Notes: generated by a model from the sequence alone, not told the origin. 12,579 bases of DNA from Minisyncoccota bacterium (GCA_938036275.1 CALHPI010000035.1:1-12579), one strand, 5' to 3'; shown: positions 1 through 6,580, numbered from the stretch's first letter. A program made the numbers and translations.

Positions 1-95
1 TCTATTTTTAGACTTTGGAGAATTTCTGCCAAAGCTGTCATTCCAGCACCCTTAATGCCTACAAGATAAGCTTTTTTTACTGAGAAAATATCCAT
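1..95 (-). CDS. murC: UDP-N-acetylmuramate--L-alanine ligase, N-terminal fragment (cut by window edge)
   Basis: Only the first 31 codons lie in the window; the gene continues beyond base 1. The translation begins MDIFSVKKAYLVGIKGAGMT and continues TALAEILQSLKI. The G-x-K-G-x-G-M-[ST]-x-L-A pattern is the nucleotide-binding loop at the start of Mur ligases of the MurC/Mpl type. MurC adds L-alanine to UDP-MurNAc in the cytoplasm, the first peptide step of peptidoglycan synthesis. The start is the ATG at 95-93; a weak GGTAG lies just upstream, inside a repeat array. The fragment is too short to separate MurC from Mpl or from a MurC-MurB fusion. MurC is the likeliest. Confidence 0.68.
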   Translation of the reverse strand, partial: MDIFSVKKAYLVGIKGAGMTALAEILQSLKI

Positions 96-102
96 TTAAC
101 TA

Positions 103-144
103 CCGCGGATTTACGCGGATAAGATATGGATTGACGCGGATAAA
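103..144. repeat. Family A phased repeat array (11+10+11+10 bp)
   Basis: Four consecutive units of 11, 10, 11 and 10 bp run without gaps: CCGCGGATTTA, CGCGGATAAG, ATATGGATTGA, CGCGGATAAA. Units 1/3 and 2/4 therefore repeat with a 21-bp period. The array lies immediately upstream of the murC-like start. Its core CGCGGA is the reverse complement of TCCGCG, which is seen in the other family A arrays of this window. Function unknown. Confidence 0.75.
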
Positions 145-158
145 ATTAAAATTGATTT

Positions 159-188
159 AGGTTCGTAAAAGAATTATTTTGCGAACTT
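159..188. other. Intergenic hairpin between speD and murC
   Basis: AGGTTCGTAAAA and TTTTGCGAACTT can pair as a 12-bp stem (two G-U pairs on the plus strand) around the loop GAATTA. It lies downstream of speD and upstream of murC, both on the minus strand. It might stop speD transcription, but no clean U-tract follows on the minus strand. The GTTCG/CGAAC arms resemble the TTCGC repeats at 760-805, so it may be a repeat relic instead. Confidence 0.4.
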
Positions 189-235
189 AATTATTATAAA
201 TCCTACTATCCTCTTTTATCTTAACATACCTATTT

Positions 236-604
236 TTATAGGATTAAAATTCGAAGATATTTTTTGAATTTTAATCGAATTTCTTTATTAAAACTCTTTC
301 TAAGATAATTTAAAATTTTCTTTTCAGGAATTGATTTACAAGAAAAAATATCAATAGCTAAATAATTATATTCTGGCCAAGTGTGAAAAGCTAAGTGGCT
401 TTCTTGAATAATTTGAAAAATAGAATAACCTGAATAAGTATATTTAGAAGAGCTAATTTTTTTAACCAATGGCTTACCTACTGGTGTTGTTTTAGTAAGT
501 TTTATCAGTCCATTTAATAACTTTAAAAGAAATTTTTCTTCTAAAAATTCATTTTTCACTTTATAAACATCAATGAAAAAATTTGTTCCGATTATTTTTT
601 TCAT
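236..604 (-). CDS. speD: SpeD-family pyruvoyl-dependent decarboxylase proenzyme (S-adenosylmethionine decarboxylase or relative)
   Basis: This 122-residue protein has the size of the short class of bacterial/archaeal SpeD proenzymes. The self-cleavage motif is QESHLAFHTWPEY: Glu68-Ser69 is the expected cleavage site, Ser69 becoming the pyruvoyl group. His74 and Cys89 lie 5 and 20 residues after that serine, the spacing of the processing and catalytic residues in the family. The classical product is decarboxylated S-adenosylmethionine for spermidine synthesis. No spermidine synthase or other polyamine gene is in the window. Some stand-alone SpeD homologues are reported to be arginine or ornithine decarboxylases, so substrate is open. 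There is no Shine-Dalgarno; ATG 604-602 sits directly beside a 28-bp tandem repeat, which would form most of the leader of a transcript from the candidate promoter near 690-719. Confidence 0.88.
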   Translation of the reverse strand: MKKIIGTNFFIDVYKVKNEFLEEKFLLKLLNGLIKLTKTTPVGKPLVKKISSSKYTYSGYSIFQIIQESHLAFHTWPEYNYLAIDIFSCKSIPEKKILNYLRKSFNKEIRLKFKKYLRILIL

Positions 605-608
605 TTGA

Positions 609-671
609 CGCTGATTAACGCTGATATTTTTAATACCGCTGATTAACGCTGATATTTTTAATAACGCGGAT
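609..671. repeat. 28-bp tandem duplication of family A units upstream of speD
   Basis: Two 28-bp copies start at 609 and 637, nearly identical. Each is CGCTGATTAA followed by CGCTGATATTTTTAATA plus one base. A third, shortened CGCGGATTTA follows at 665. Within each copy the CGCTGAT core recurs at 10 bp, the same spacing as in other family A arrays. The array would lie in the 5' leader of speD mRNA. Confidence 0.75.
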
Positions 672-688
672 TTATTTTTTATTAATTA

Positions 689-719
689 ATTTTAAAATAA
701 AAATTTTCAAAATTGTCAA
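689..719 (-). promoter_or_regulatory. Candidate promoter for speD
   Basis: On the minus strand a perfect -35 TTGACA (719-714) is followed after 19 bp by TAAAAT (694-689). The spacer is longer than the preferred 17 bp, which weakens the call. The -35 overlaps that of the opposite-facing tRNA-Gly promoter. Confidence 0.35.
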
Positions 720-741
720 GATTTTTTATATAATTTATAAT
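713..741 (+). promoter_or_regulatory. Candidate sigma70-type promoter for tRNA-Gly and cca
   Basis: TTGTCA at 713-718 and TATAAT at 736-741 are separated by exactly 17 bp. This is the best-matching promoter in the window. It predicts transcription starting near 748, about 60 nt before the tRNA and running through the TTCGC repeats. A second TATAAT at 729-734 is too close to this -35. Confidence 0.6.
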
Positions 742-759
742 AGAAAATAACTTAATCAT

Positions 760-805
760 TTCGCATAAGTTCGCAGTTTTTGTTGTTCGTATTAGTTCGC
801 GTTCA
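760..805. repeat. TTCGC repeat array in the tRNA-Gly leader (family A relative)
   Basis: Units begin at 760 (TTCGCATAAG), 770 (TTCGCAGTTTTTGTTG), 786 (TTCGTATTAG) and 796 (TTCGCGTTCA). TTCGC/TTCGT cores recur at 10, 16 and 10 bp, ending two bases before the tRNA. This is the same phase logic as the CGCGGAT arrays with a different core. Confidence 0.6.
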
Positions 806-807
806 TA

Positions 808-879
808 GCGGTGGTAGTTCAGAGGCAGAACGCCTGCTTCCCAAGCAGGAGGTCGCGGGTTCAAATCCCGTCCACCGCT
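808..879 (+). tRNA. tRNA-Gly, anticodon CCC
   Basis: A full cloverleaf can be drawn. The acceptor stem GCGGTGG (808-814) pairs with CCACCGC (872-878). The D arm is GTTC/GAAC. The anticodon stem CCTGC/GCAGG encloses TTCCCAA, with anticodon CCC at 840-842. The variable loop has 5 nt, and the T arm GCGGG/CCCGT encloses TTCAAAT. Discriminator base 73 is U (T879), as expected for bacterial tRNA-Gly. No CCA is encoded: the next bases are CTAA, so maturation needs the CCA-adding enzyme whose gene follows 73 bp downstream. The tRNA reads GGG codons. Confidence 0.96.
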
Positions 880-890
880 CTAATAAAAAA

Positions 891-946
891 GATTCAAGAA
901 TTAAGAATGAAGATTCAAGAATATAAATTCGCGATAATCCGCGTTT
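891..946. repeat. Composite repeat: five GATTCAA-like heptads then family A units
   Basis: Five 7-bp units run from 891 to 925: GATTCAA, GAATTAA, GAATGAA, GATTCAA, GAATATA. They are followed by TTCGCGATAA and TCCGCG near 928-943, cores 10 bp apart. The order heptads then decamer-type units is the same as in the copy inside the 3' mutase gene. The array lies between tRNA-Gly and cca. Confidence 0.65.
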
Positions 947-952
947 TTAAAA

Positions 953-2410
953 ATGAAAATCTCTTCCCTACCTCCCGAGGTTTTAAAAATTTGGCAAAAA
1001 TTAATTGACAGTGGTTATCAAGCTTATCTTGTTGGTGGCTGTGTTCGTGATTTGATTTTAAAAAGAAAACCAAAGGATTGGGATATTACTACCAACGCTA
1101 AACCAGAAGAAATTTTAAAACTCTTCCCTAACCAATCATTTTATGAAAATAGATTCGGTACTGTTGGTGTTAAGACTAATTCTCAAGATGCAACTTTAAA
1201 AGTTATTGAAATTACAACTTTTCGCATTGAGGGCAAATATTCTGATTTTCGTCGTCCTGATGAGATTCAATTCGCTTCCCAATTAGAGGATGATTTAAAA
1301 AGAAGAGATTTTACCATTAATGCTTTAGCTCTAAATTTTCAAGGTGAGATTATTGATTTTTTTAATGGACTCAAGGATCTCCAAAATAAAATCATCAGAA
1401 CTGTTGGTAAACCCGAAGAACGTTTTTATGAAGATGCTTTAAGAATGATGAGAGCTATTCGCTTGGCTTGTGAGCTTGAGTTTGAAATTGAACCAAAAAC
1501 TTTTCACGGTATTCAAAAAAATGCGGAATTAATTCAATATATTGCCAATGAAAGAATTCGTGATGAATTTATCAGAATAATTATGAATAAAAACGCTGCT
1601 TTAGGAATTGAGCTTTTAAGAAAAAGTAAACTTTTAAAAGAGATTTTGCCAGAATTAGAAAGATGCTACGGTGTTAGTCAAAATAAACATCATAAATACG
1701 ATGTTTATACTCATCTTTTAAAGTCACTAGATTATGCTGCGCATAAAGGTTATTCCTTAGAAATAAGATTAGCAGCTCTTTTTCATGATATTGCTAAACC
1801 ACTTACCAAACAAGGCGAAGGACCTGATTGCACTTTTTATGGGCATGAAATTTTAGGAACAAAAATGACTAAAAAAATTTTAGAACGATTAAGATTTCCT
1901 AAAGATATTATTAAAAAAGTTACTCATTTGGTCCGTCACCATATGTTTTATTTAGAAATAGAAAAAGTAACACCTTCAGCCGTCAGACGTTTTGTCCGAC
2001 GAGTTGGCGAAGAAAATTTAGATGATTTATTTAAATTAAGAGAAGCTGATCGAATTGGTTCCGGTGTCCCTAAACCTGTCCCCTATCGATTAAGATATTT
2101 AAAATTTTTAATTGAAAAAGTGAAACTTGAACCGATCAGACCAACAATGCTGAAAATAAACGGTTATGACATTTTGAATTTAGGCGTATCCCGAGGACCA
2201 AAAGTTGGTTGGATTTTAAAAGCTTTATTAGAAGAAGTTTTAGATGATCCCAATAAGAATGAAAGAGAATATTTACTTAAAAGAGCTCAAGAATTAAAAG
2301 ATTTACCTGAAGAAAAATTAAAAGAACTTGCTTTAGTTGGTGAAGAAAAAATTAAACAAATTGAAAAAGAAGCTGAAGAAGAATTAAAAAAGAAATATTA
2401 TGTTAAATAA
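953..2410 (+). CDS. cca: CCA tRNA nucleotidyltransferase (class II, with HD domain)
   Basis: This enzyme adds or repairs the 3' CCA of tRNAs from CTP and ATP. The head domain opens with LVGGCVRDLIL (residues 26-36) and the metal-binding D42-W-D44 pair. RRDFTINALA (117-126) and the RAIRLACELEFEIEP region (167-181) follow, as in class II enzymes of the poly(A)-polymerase superfamily. ERIRDEF (200-206) belongs to the RNA-binding part. An HD phosphohydrolase domain begins with LFHDIAKP (276-283, H278 and D279) and has HLVRHH (325-330) further on. The last 40 residues are charged and probably helical. The length of 485 residues fits HD-containing bacterial versions. The start is ATG 953, directly after the repeats and without a Shine-Dalgarno. 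Neither tRNA in the window encodes CCA, so the enzyme is presumably essential. It may share a transcript with tRNA-Gly. It ends 4 bp before the convergent DUF5666-like gene. Confidence 0.95.
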   Translation: MKISSLPPEVLKIWQKLIDSGYQAYLVGGCVRDLILKRKPKDWDITTNAKPEEILKLFPNQSFYENRFGTVGVKTNSQDATLKVIEITTFRIEGKYSDFRRPDEIQFASQLEDDLKRRDFTINALALNFQGEIIDFFNGLKDLQNKIIRTVGKPEERFYEDALRMMRAIRLACELEFEIEPKTFHGIQKNAELIQYIANERIRDEFIRIIMNKNAALGIELLRKSKLLKEILPELERCYGVSQNKHHKYDVYTHLLKSLDYAAHKGYSLEIRLAALFHDIAKPLTKQGEGPDCTFYGHEILGTKMTKKILERLRFPKDIIKKVTHLVRHHMFYLEIEKVTPSAVRRFVRRVGEENLDDLFKLREADRIGSGVPKPVPYRLRYLKFLIEKVKLEPIRPTMLKINGYDILNLGVSRGPKVGWILKALLEEVLDDPNKNEREYLLKRAQELKDLPEEKLKELALVGEEKIKQIEKEAEEELKKKYYVK

Positions 2411-2414
2411 ATTT

Positions 2415-3014
2415 CTATTGAGTGGGAGTTGTTGTTTGTAATCTCTGTAAAATTGGAGTTACATCAATACCTCTTTCCCTAAGAATATTAATTATTTGAA
2501 GAATTAAATTTTGAACTTGATGGAGTTGAGGTTGAACGGTTGGAGCTTGAAAAACAATTACTACTTTAGCAATAAAATTTTGACCATTCCACTCTCCTTT
2601 AACCCTAACCGAATTATCTGTTTGAAGAGCATTTAAATTAAGATTCTCTTTATTAGAACTAACAATCTTAGTTTCCGTAGCTACAATCCAATTTGTCCTA
2701 AAACCATTAGTATTGAGAGTAAAACCTGTGGTGGTAACATTTTCTAAAGTCCCACCCGCCATAACTTGATTGGACGGAGTTAAAGTAAAAAAACTCTGTT
2801 TACCCCAAACTCTCGGAGTTTTATCCATATCTTTGCCAATTCTTTCTATTTCATCCATTACTTTTTCCATATGCTTTTTCATAAATTTTTCAACATTTTT
2901 AATATCAAATTCATTTTCTTCGCTATTCTCTTGACCTAAAGCAAAATTTTTAAAACCGACTCCTAAAGCAAAAATAAGACCTAAAATAGTTAAACCAATA
3001 ATTATCTTTTTCAT
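2415..3014 (-). CDS. Secreted DUF5666-like hypothetical protein
   Basis: The 199-residue product starts with a signal peptide or N-terminal anchor: MKKIIIG, then a hydrophobic stretch to about residue 24 and an ALG-Q junction near 26-28. Residues 30-70 are acidic/basic and probably helical. Residues 85-155 look like one DUF5666 unit, a small beta-domain: AGGTLENVTTTGFTLNTNG, later TKIV, then SVRVKGEW and AKVVIV. The tail (about 160-199) is a helix with a Thr-rich end. DUF5666 proteins are frequent in Patescibacteria and act outside the membrane; function is unknown. The gene follows rnc on the same strand but has its own TATAAT. The stop is TAG, 4 bp from the convergent cca stop, with no room for a hairpin terminator. 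Confidence 0.75.
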   Translation of the reverse strand: MKKIIIGLTILGLIFALGVGFKNFALGQENSEENEFDIKNVEKFMKKHMEKVMDEIERIGKDMDKTPRVWGKQSFFTLTPSNQVMAGGTLENVTTTGFTLNTNGFRTNWIVATETKIVSSNKENLNLNALQTDNSVRVKGEWNGQNFIAKVVIVFQAPTVQPQLHQVQNLILQIINILRERGIDVTPILQRLQTTTPTQ

Positions 3015-3046
3015 TTTTTATTTTTAATTAATTTCGACCTATTGTT

Positions 3047-3052
3047 ATTATA
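3047..3052 (-). promoter_or_regulatory. Candidate -10 box for the DUF5666-like gene
   Basis: A perfect TATAAT on the minus strand lies in the 53-bp gap after rnc. It predicts a start near 3040 and a leader of about 26 nt. No convincing -35 is visible at 16-18 bp. It would give the secreted protein expression independent of the gatB-rnc block. Confidence 0.4.
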
Positions 3053-3067
3053 TCTCAAATTTGTATC

Positions 3068-3766
3068 TTAAAATTGCAAGTTTTTAAGAATTACCAAAGC
3101 AGCTTCGAATTCAGCATTTTGTTTTGAATCACCTCTTCCCTCCCCAATTTTTTTATCATCTAAATAAACTTCAACTTTAAATTTTCTTTGGTGAGGAGGA
3201 CCACTAACCTCAACAAGCTTATAAACAGGTAATTTCCCATATTTAGCTTGGAAAATTTCTTGAAGAAATGACTTAGGATCTTTATAAGACCTTTCTTGAA
3301 CAATTTTTTCAGCTCCAATTAAAATATTTTTTTCTACAAACTCTTTAGCTTTTTCAAAGCCTAAATCTAAAAAGAGGGCACCAACAATTGCTTCTAAGCT
3401 ATTTCCCAAAATAGTTTTTTTACCTTTTCTATCCAAAACTTTACCGATAAGTAAAGCTTTCTCTAAGCCCATCTTTTCAGCAATCTCTCCCAATCTTTGA
3501 CGATTTACTAAACTGGCTCTGACTAAACTTAATTCGCCTTCGGAAAGTTTCGGAAAATTACGATAAAGATACCAGGAGGTAATTGTTTGAATAACTGAAT
3601 CACCTAAAAATTCTAACCTTTCATTATGGGATAGTTTTATCTCCGGATTTAAAAAGAGCCATGATTTGTGAGTTATTGCCTCCAACCAAATATTTTTATT
3701 TTTTATTTTTGTTCCTAAAATTTTTTCAATTTCCTTGAGGTTGGGTAGTTTGAATATATTCTTCAT
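3068..3766 (-). CDS. rnc: Ribonuclease III
   Basis: This endonuclease cuts double-stranded RNA, mainly rRNA precursors and some mRNAs. The N-terminal RNase III domain carries the signature HNERLEFLGDSV (47-58), with acidic residues Glu49, Glu52 and Asp56 at catalytic positions. The second metal-binding cluster reads ILGNSLEA (119-126): Glu125 matches the conserved catalytic Glu (E117 in E. coli), but Asn122 stands where E. coli has Asp114. A double-stranded-RNA-binding domain follows from about 163 (DPKSFLQE) to 230. The length of 232 residues is normal. The start ATG 3766-3764 lies within nusB, a 41-bp overlap, which suggests translational coupling. No closer in-frame start exists before the conserved domain. 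Confidence 0.95.
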   Translation of the reverse strand: MKNIFKLPNLKEIEKILGTKIKNKNIWLEAITHKSWLFLNPEIKLSHNERLEFLGDSVIQTITSWYLYRNFPKLSEGELSLVRASLVNRQRLGEIAEKMGLEKALLIGKVLDRKGKKTILGNSLEAIVGALFLDLGFEKAKEFVEKNILIGAEKIVQERSYKDPKSFLQEIFQAKYGKLPVYKLVEVSGPPHQRKFKVEVYLDDKKIGEGRGDSKQNAEFEAALVILKNLQF

Positions 3767-4169
3767 AAACTGAACCTAAAACACCGTTAATAAATTTGGC
3801 GGCCGCTTCATTAAGAAAACTTTTAGCTAAAACAACTGCTTCATTAATACTTACCTTTAAAGGAACCTCATTATGATTTTGAAAATAAATTTCATAAACA
3901 GCTATTCTTAAAATATTTCTCTCCAAAAGAGGAATTTGTTCATAGGGCCAATGTTTGGTATTGCGCCGAATTATCTCATCAATAAATTCTAAATTATTAA
4001 CTACTCCTTCTATAATTTTTCGAGCAAACTCAGGTTCATCAATATCACTTCCAAATTCCTTTAAATTCTCTTCAAAAAAAATTTTCCATTTCCCTTCAGG
4101 ATAGCCCCAGAAACTCCATTCATAAAGAGACTGAAGAACGATGATTCGGCAAAGATGTCTTGTGCTCAT
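3726..4169 (-). CDS. nusB: Transcription antitermination factor NusB
   Basis: NusB is an all-helical RNA-binding protein that joins NusE (S10) on boxA RNA and promotes antitermination in rRNA operons. Recognisable features are the N-terminal RHLCRIIVLQSLYEW (4-18), LERNILRIAVYEI (81-93), VPLKVSINEAVVLAK (102-116) and AAKFINGVLGSV (123-134). All match the family order; the length is 147 residues. The stop is TGA, inside rnc. The 12-bp gap to rpmF upstream and the overlap with rnc put it in a ribosome/RNA-processing operon. Confidence 0.93.
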   Translation of the reverse strand: MSTRHLCRIIVLQSLYEWSFWGYPEGKWKIFFEENLKEFGSDIDEPEFARKIIEGVVNNLEFIDEIIRRNTKHWPYEQIPLLERNILRIAVYEIYFQNHNEVPLKVSINEAVVLAKSFLNEAAAKFINGVLGSVYEEYIQTTQPQGN

Positions 4170-4181
4170 AAAATCAATATT

Positions 4182-4385
4182 TTAGGTTTTATTCTTTTTC
4201 TTATCTTTCTTAAAACTCATTACAAATCTTCCTTTATAAAAACCACATTCCGGGCAAGCCCGATGTGCTAATTTTAAACCACCACAATGTTTACAAGGCT
4301 GGAGTTGTAAATTTTCTAACTTTTCTTTCTGAAATCTTCTTTTTTTATATCTCGCTCGGGAAAGTTTTTTGGTGGGGACAATCAT
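4182..4385 (-). CDS. rpmF: 50S ribosomal protein bL32
   Basis: This 67-residue basic protein begins MIVPTKKLSRARYKKRR, the usual bL32 start in which a VP-x-K motif is followed by an Arg/Lys-rich stretch. Cys31, Cys34, Cys44 and Cys47 form a CxxC...CxxC zinc ribbon, so this is the zinc-binding form. The C-terminal 15 residues are mostly Lys. bL32 lies near the exit side of the large subunit. The gene is 16 bp after ndk and 12 bp before nusB. bL32 next to nusB and rnc is a plausible ribosome-biogenesis grouping. Confidence 0.93.
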   Translation of the reverse strand: MIVPTKKLSRARYKKRRFQKEKLENLQLQPCKHCGGLKLAHRACPECGFYKGRFVMSFKKDKKKNKT

Positions 4386-4401
4386 TTTATTTAAATTATC
4401 T

Positions 4402-4977
4402 TTATAAAAGTTCGCTCTTTTTAAACCATAATTTTAACTCATATTTTGCTTCCTTTAAATTTCCTGAAGCATGAATTAAATTTTTAATTGGTCTTTTTTC
4501 TAAATTAGCTAAAAGAGGTGAATCAATAGAATAATCGCCACGAATTGTGCCTGGTTCCGCTAAATAAGGAGTTGTCTTGCCAACAAGTTTGCGAACAACT
4601 GAAACAGCCATTGGACCCTCTAAAGCAATTTTGACAACTGGACCTGAGGACATAAAATCAATTAGCCATTGTCTTACTTTCAAACCTAATTCATAAACAT
4701 TTTTAACTCCGTAATCTTTTTGTAAATCAATTTTTAATTTTGCTTCTTCAGCTGTCTTAATTGTATTATAACCTAAATTTTCTATCCAGGCTCTATTTTT
4801 GGGATAATGTCGATCAATTAACTCTTTGGTTGGCTTAACAATTCCCAAGCCAACAATTCTTAGACCAGCTCTTTCAAAACGAGAAATTATCTCGCCAACC
4901 AACCTTCTTTCAACTCCATCAGGTTTTATTAAAACCAAAGTTCTTTCAAGAAGATCAATTTTTTGTTTCTTTTTCAT
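4402..4977 (-). CDS. ndk: Nucleoside diphosphate kinase with a central insertion
   Basis: The enzyme passes the gamma phosphate of NTPs to NDPs through a phosphohistidine. Conserved parts are TLVLIKPDGVERRLVGEII (13-31, Lys18), FMSSGPVV (108-115), a stretch around 118-137 with Arg129, GTIRGDYS (143-150) and KNLIHASG (165-172). His169 is the expected phosphorylated residue. The usual family length is about 150 residues; this protein has 191. The extra 40 or so fall mainly between RHYPKN (56-61) and FMSSGPVV, where the canonical enzyme has only a short linker, plus a short N-terminal extension. All catalytic positions I can place are kept, so it is probably active. The start codon overlaps the ftsX stop in an ATGA. 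Confidence 0.93.
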   Translation of the reverse strand: MKKKQKIDLLERTLVLIKPDGVERRLVGEIISRFERAGLRIVGLGIVKPTKELIDRHYPKNRAWIENLGYNTIKTAEEAKLKIDLQKDYGVKNVYELGLKVRQWLIDFMSSGPVVKIALEGPMAVSVVRKLVGKTTPYLAEPGTIRGDYSIDSPLLANLEKRPIKNLIHASGNLKEAKYELKLWFKKSELL

Positions 4978-5882
4978 ATTTTAAGATATTTCTCTAAAGC
5001 TAAAAAAGTTCCCAACCAATTAATAAATAAAATTATAAAAAAAGCTAATCCATTTAAAAGAAAAAAATTATCAAAGAGAAACGATATTGGTTGAAAATTA
5101 GAAATAAGACTTGGCCAAAAATTAGCAGTTTTTTCAAAAAAGAAAATTAAACCAACTAAAAAGAAAAGATAACCAAGAAAAGTAAACAAAAAAGAATAAA
5201 CTAAAAAGGGACCACGGATAAAAAAATTACTAGCGCCAATCAATCTTAAAACTTCAATATTTTCCTTTTGGGAATAAATAGAAACTAAAACAACATTGAA
5301 AATAATTAAAGTTGTCAGGATTAAAATTAAAAGAACGAAAAGTGAGATAATTGCTCGAATTTTGTTAGAAAGAGAAATTATTCTTTCAATTACTCTTTGA
5401 TTTGCATAATAACTAATATAATCAATATAAGCTTTATAAGGAGATTTTTCTAAATATTCAATAACTTTAGGGTAAGTTTCTGGTTGTTCAGCTCTAATGA
5501 TAAGATAATCTACTAAAGGATTGATATTAAGTTCAGCTAAAGCTCGGCTAATAACCGGATTTGTTTTAGCTTCCTTTTTAAATTTTTCCAAAGCTTCTTC
5601 TTGGGTAATTAAAGAAACTTCAGTAACCCCAGGAAAATTTTGTAAGATCTTTTGAATTTTTGATATTTCTTCGCGTAAAATTCCTGGTTTAAAATAAACA
5701 GAAAAATCTAATCTTTCCTGTAAATAATTTATCATTTGATTAAAAAAATAAAAACTTAAAAAACCAGCCCAAATAAATAAAGCAACAATAATAGTTGTTC
5801 CTAAACTAACTAAAGTAATTAATTTTTCTTGTTGAAAAATATCAAAACCTGATTTAATAATTTTCATAAAAATATTTATCAT
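4974..5882 (-). CDS. ftsX: Cell division protein FtsX
   Basis: FtsX is the membrane half of the FtsEX complex, which couples cytoplasmic ATP hydrolysis to peptidoglycan hydrolases outside the membrane. The 302 residues show the standard layout. A first membrane segment (about 21-48) is followed by an extracytoplasmic domain (about 50-170) containing LDFSVYFKPG, VTEVSLITQEEALEKF and NPLVDYLIIRA. Three more membrane segments follow (about 175-202, 226-250, 272-298). The VLRLIGASNFFIRGPF loop (211-226) is typical of the FtsX/MacB permease family. The stop is TGA, overlapping the ndk start. The start shares one base with the ftsE stop (TAATG), indicating coupled translation. No hydrolase partner is in the window. 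Confidence 0.93.
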   Translation of the reverse strand: MINIFMKIIKSGFDIFQQEKLITLVSLGTTIIVALFIWAGFLSFYFFNQMINYLQERLDFSVYFKPGILREEISKIQKILQNFPGVTEVSLITQEEALEKFKKEAKTNPVISRALAELNINPLVDYLIIRAEQPETYPKVIEYLEKSPYKAYIDYISYYANQRVIERIISLSNKIRAIISLFVLLILILTTLIIFNVVLVSIYSQKENIEVLRLIGASNFFIRGPFLVYSFLFTFLGYLFFLVGLIFFFEKTANFWPSLISNFQPISFLFDNFFLLNGLAFFIILFINWLGTFLALEKYLKI

Positions 5883-6568
5883 TAAAGAAGAGCGTAAGTA
5901 CCGGGATTTTCATCACGAATAAGACGACCGCTATTTAAAACTAAAACTCTTGTTTTTAAACTTTCAACAATTTCACGATTATGGGTAGCTAAAATAACCG
6001 TTATACCTTCGTTACGGTTTAAGTTTTTTAAAATTTCAATAATTTCAAAACTAGCAATCGGATCTAAATTCCCAGTTGGTTCATCAGCTAAAAGAACTTC
6101 GGGTTTATTGACTAAAGACCGTGCTAAACAAACTTTCTGTTTTTCCCCACCTGATAATGTTCCTGCTAATTGGTCCAATTTTTTCTTAATTTTTAATTTT
6201 TCAGCAACTTTGAAAATTTCCTCTTTAATTTCAGAAAGATTTCGACCTAAAATTTCTAAAGGTAAAGCAATGTTTTCAAACACTGTTTTTTTATCTAAAA
6301 GTTTAAAATCTTGATAAACGATAGCTATTTTTCTTCTAATCTCGGCTAATCTTTTTCTGGGAATTTCCAATAAATTTCTATTTTTATAATAAATTAAACC
6401 TTTAGTAGGATCTTCTTCTCTTCTTAAAATTTTTAAAATTGTTGTTTTCCCGGCACCGGACCTGCCAATAATTACAACAAATTCACCACCTTTAATTTCA
6501 AAACTAATATTATCTAAAGCTAAAGTATCTGGAAAATAAATTTTGGTCACATTTTTAAATATTATCAT
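5882..6568 (-). CDS. ftsE: Cell division ATP-binding protein FtsE
   Basis: This is the cytoplasmic ATPase of FtsEX. All ABC motifs are present and ordered: Walker A GRSGAGKT (35-42, Lys41), Q-loop YQDFKLL (Gln86), signature LSGGEKQK (138-145), Walker B VLLADE (158-163) with D-loop GNLDP, and H-loop His196 in ATHNRE. The length is 228 residues, normal for FtsE. KLLDKKTVFENIALPLE is a typical FtsE stretch after the Q-loop. The prfB-ftsE-ftsX order is also found in many other bacteria. The gene lies 12 bp after prfB with no Shine-Dalgarno. Confidence 0.95.
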   Translation of the reverse strand: MIIFKNVTKIYFPDTLALDNISFEIKGGEFVVIIGRSGAGKTTILKILRREEDPTKGLIYYKNRNLLEIPRKRLAEIRRKIAIVYQDFKLLDKKTVFENIALPLEILGRNLSEIKEEIFKVAEKLKIKKKLDQLAGTLSGGEKQKVCLARSLVNKPEVLLADEPTGNLDPIASFEIIEILKNLNRNEGITVILATHNREIVESLKTRVLVLNSGRLIRDENPGTYALL

Positions 6569-6580
6569 TGCTGATTATTC

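Noticed and set aside
103..144. CRISPR array
   Set aside because: Units are 10/11 bp with no unique spacers, no 24-40 bp repeats, and no cas genes nearby. The same applies to the other arrays.
141..148. Cysteine cluster CGCLCSVC of the mutase (residue numbers) as a metal site
   Set aside because: It is a direct translation of GTCTGCG repeats, so it most likely arose by repeat insertion and not by selection for metal binding.
682..1008. Open frames over tRNA-Gly on both strands (682-864 minus, 811-1008 plus)
   Set aside because: They are translated tRNA and repeat sequence and clash with the clear tRNA and the cca start.
4265..4474. Plus-strand open frame across rpmF and ndk
   Set aside because: Antisense shadow of two well-supported genes; no recognisable protein features.
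6108..6314. Plus-strand open frame inside ftsE
   Set aside because: Antisense shadow of the ABC signature and Q-loop region of ftsE.
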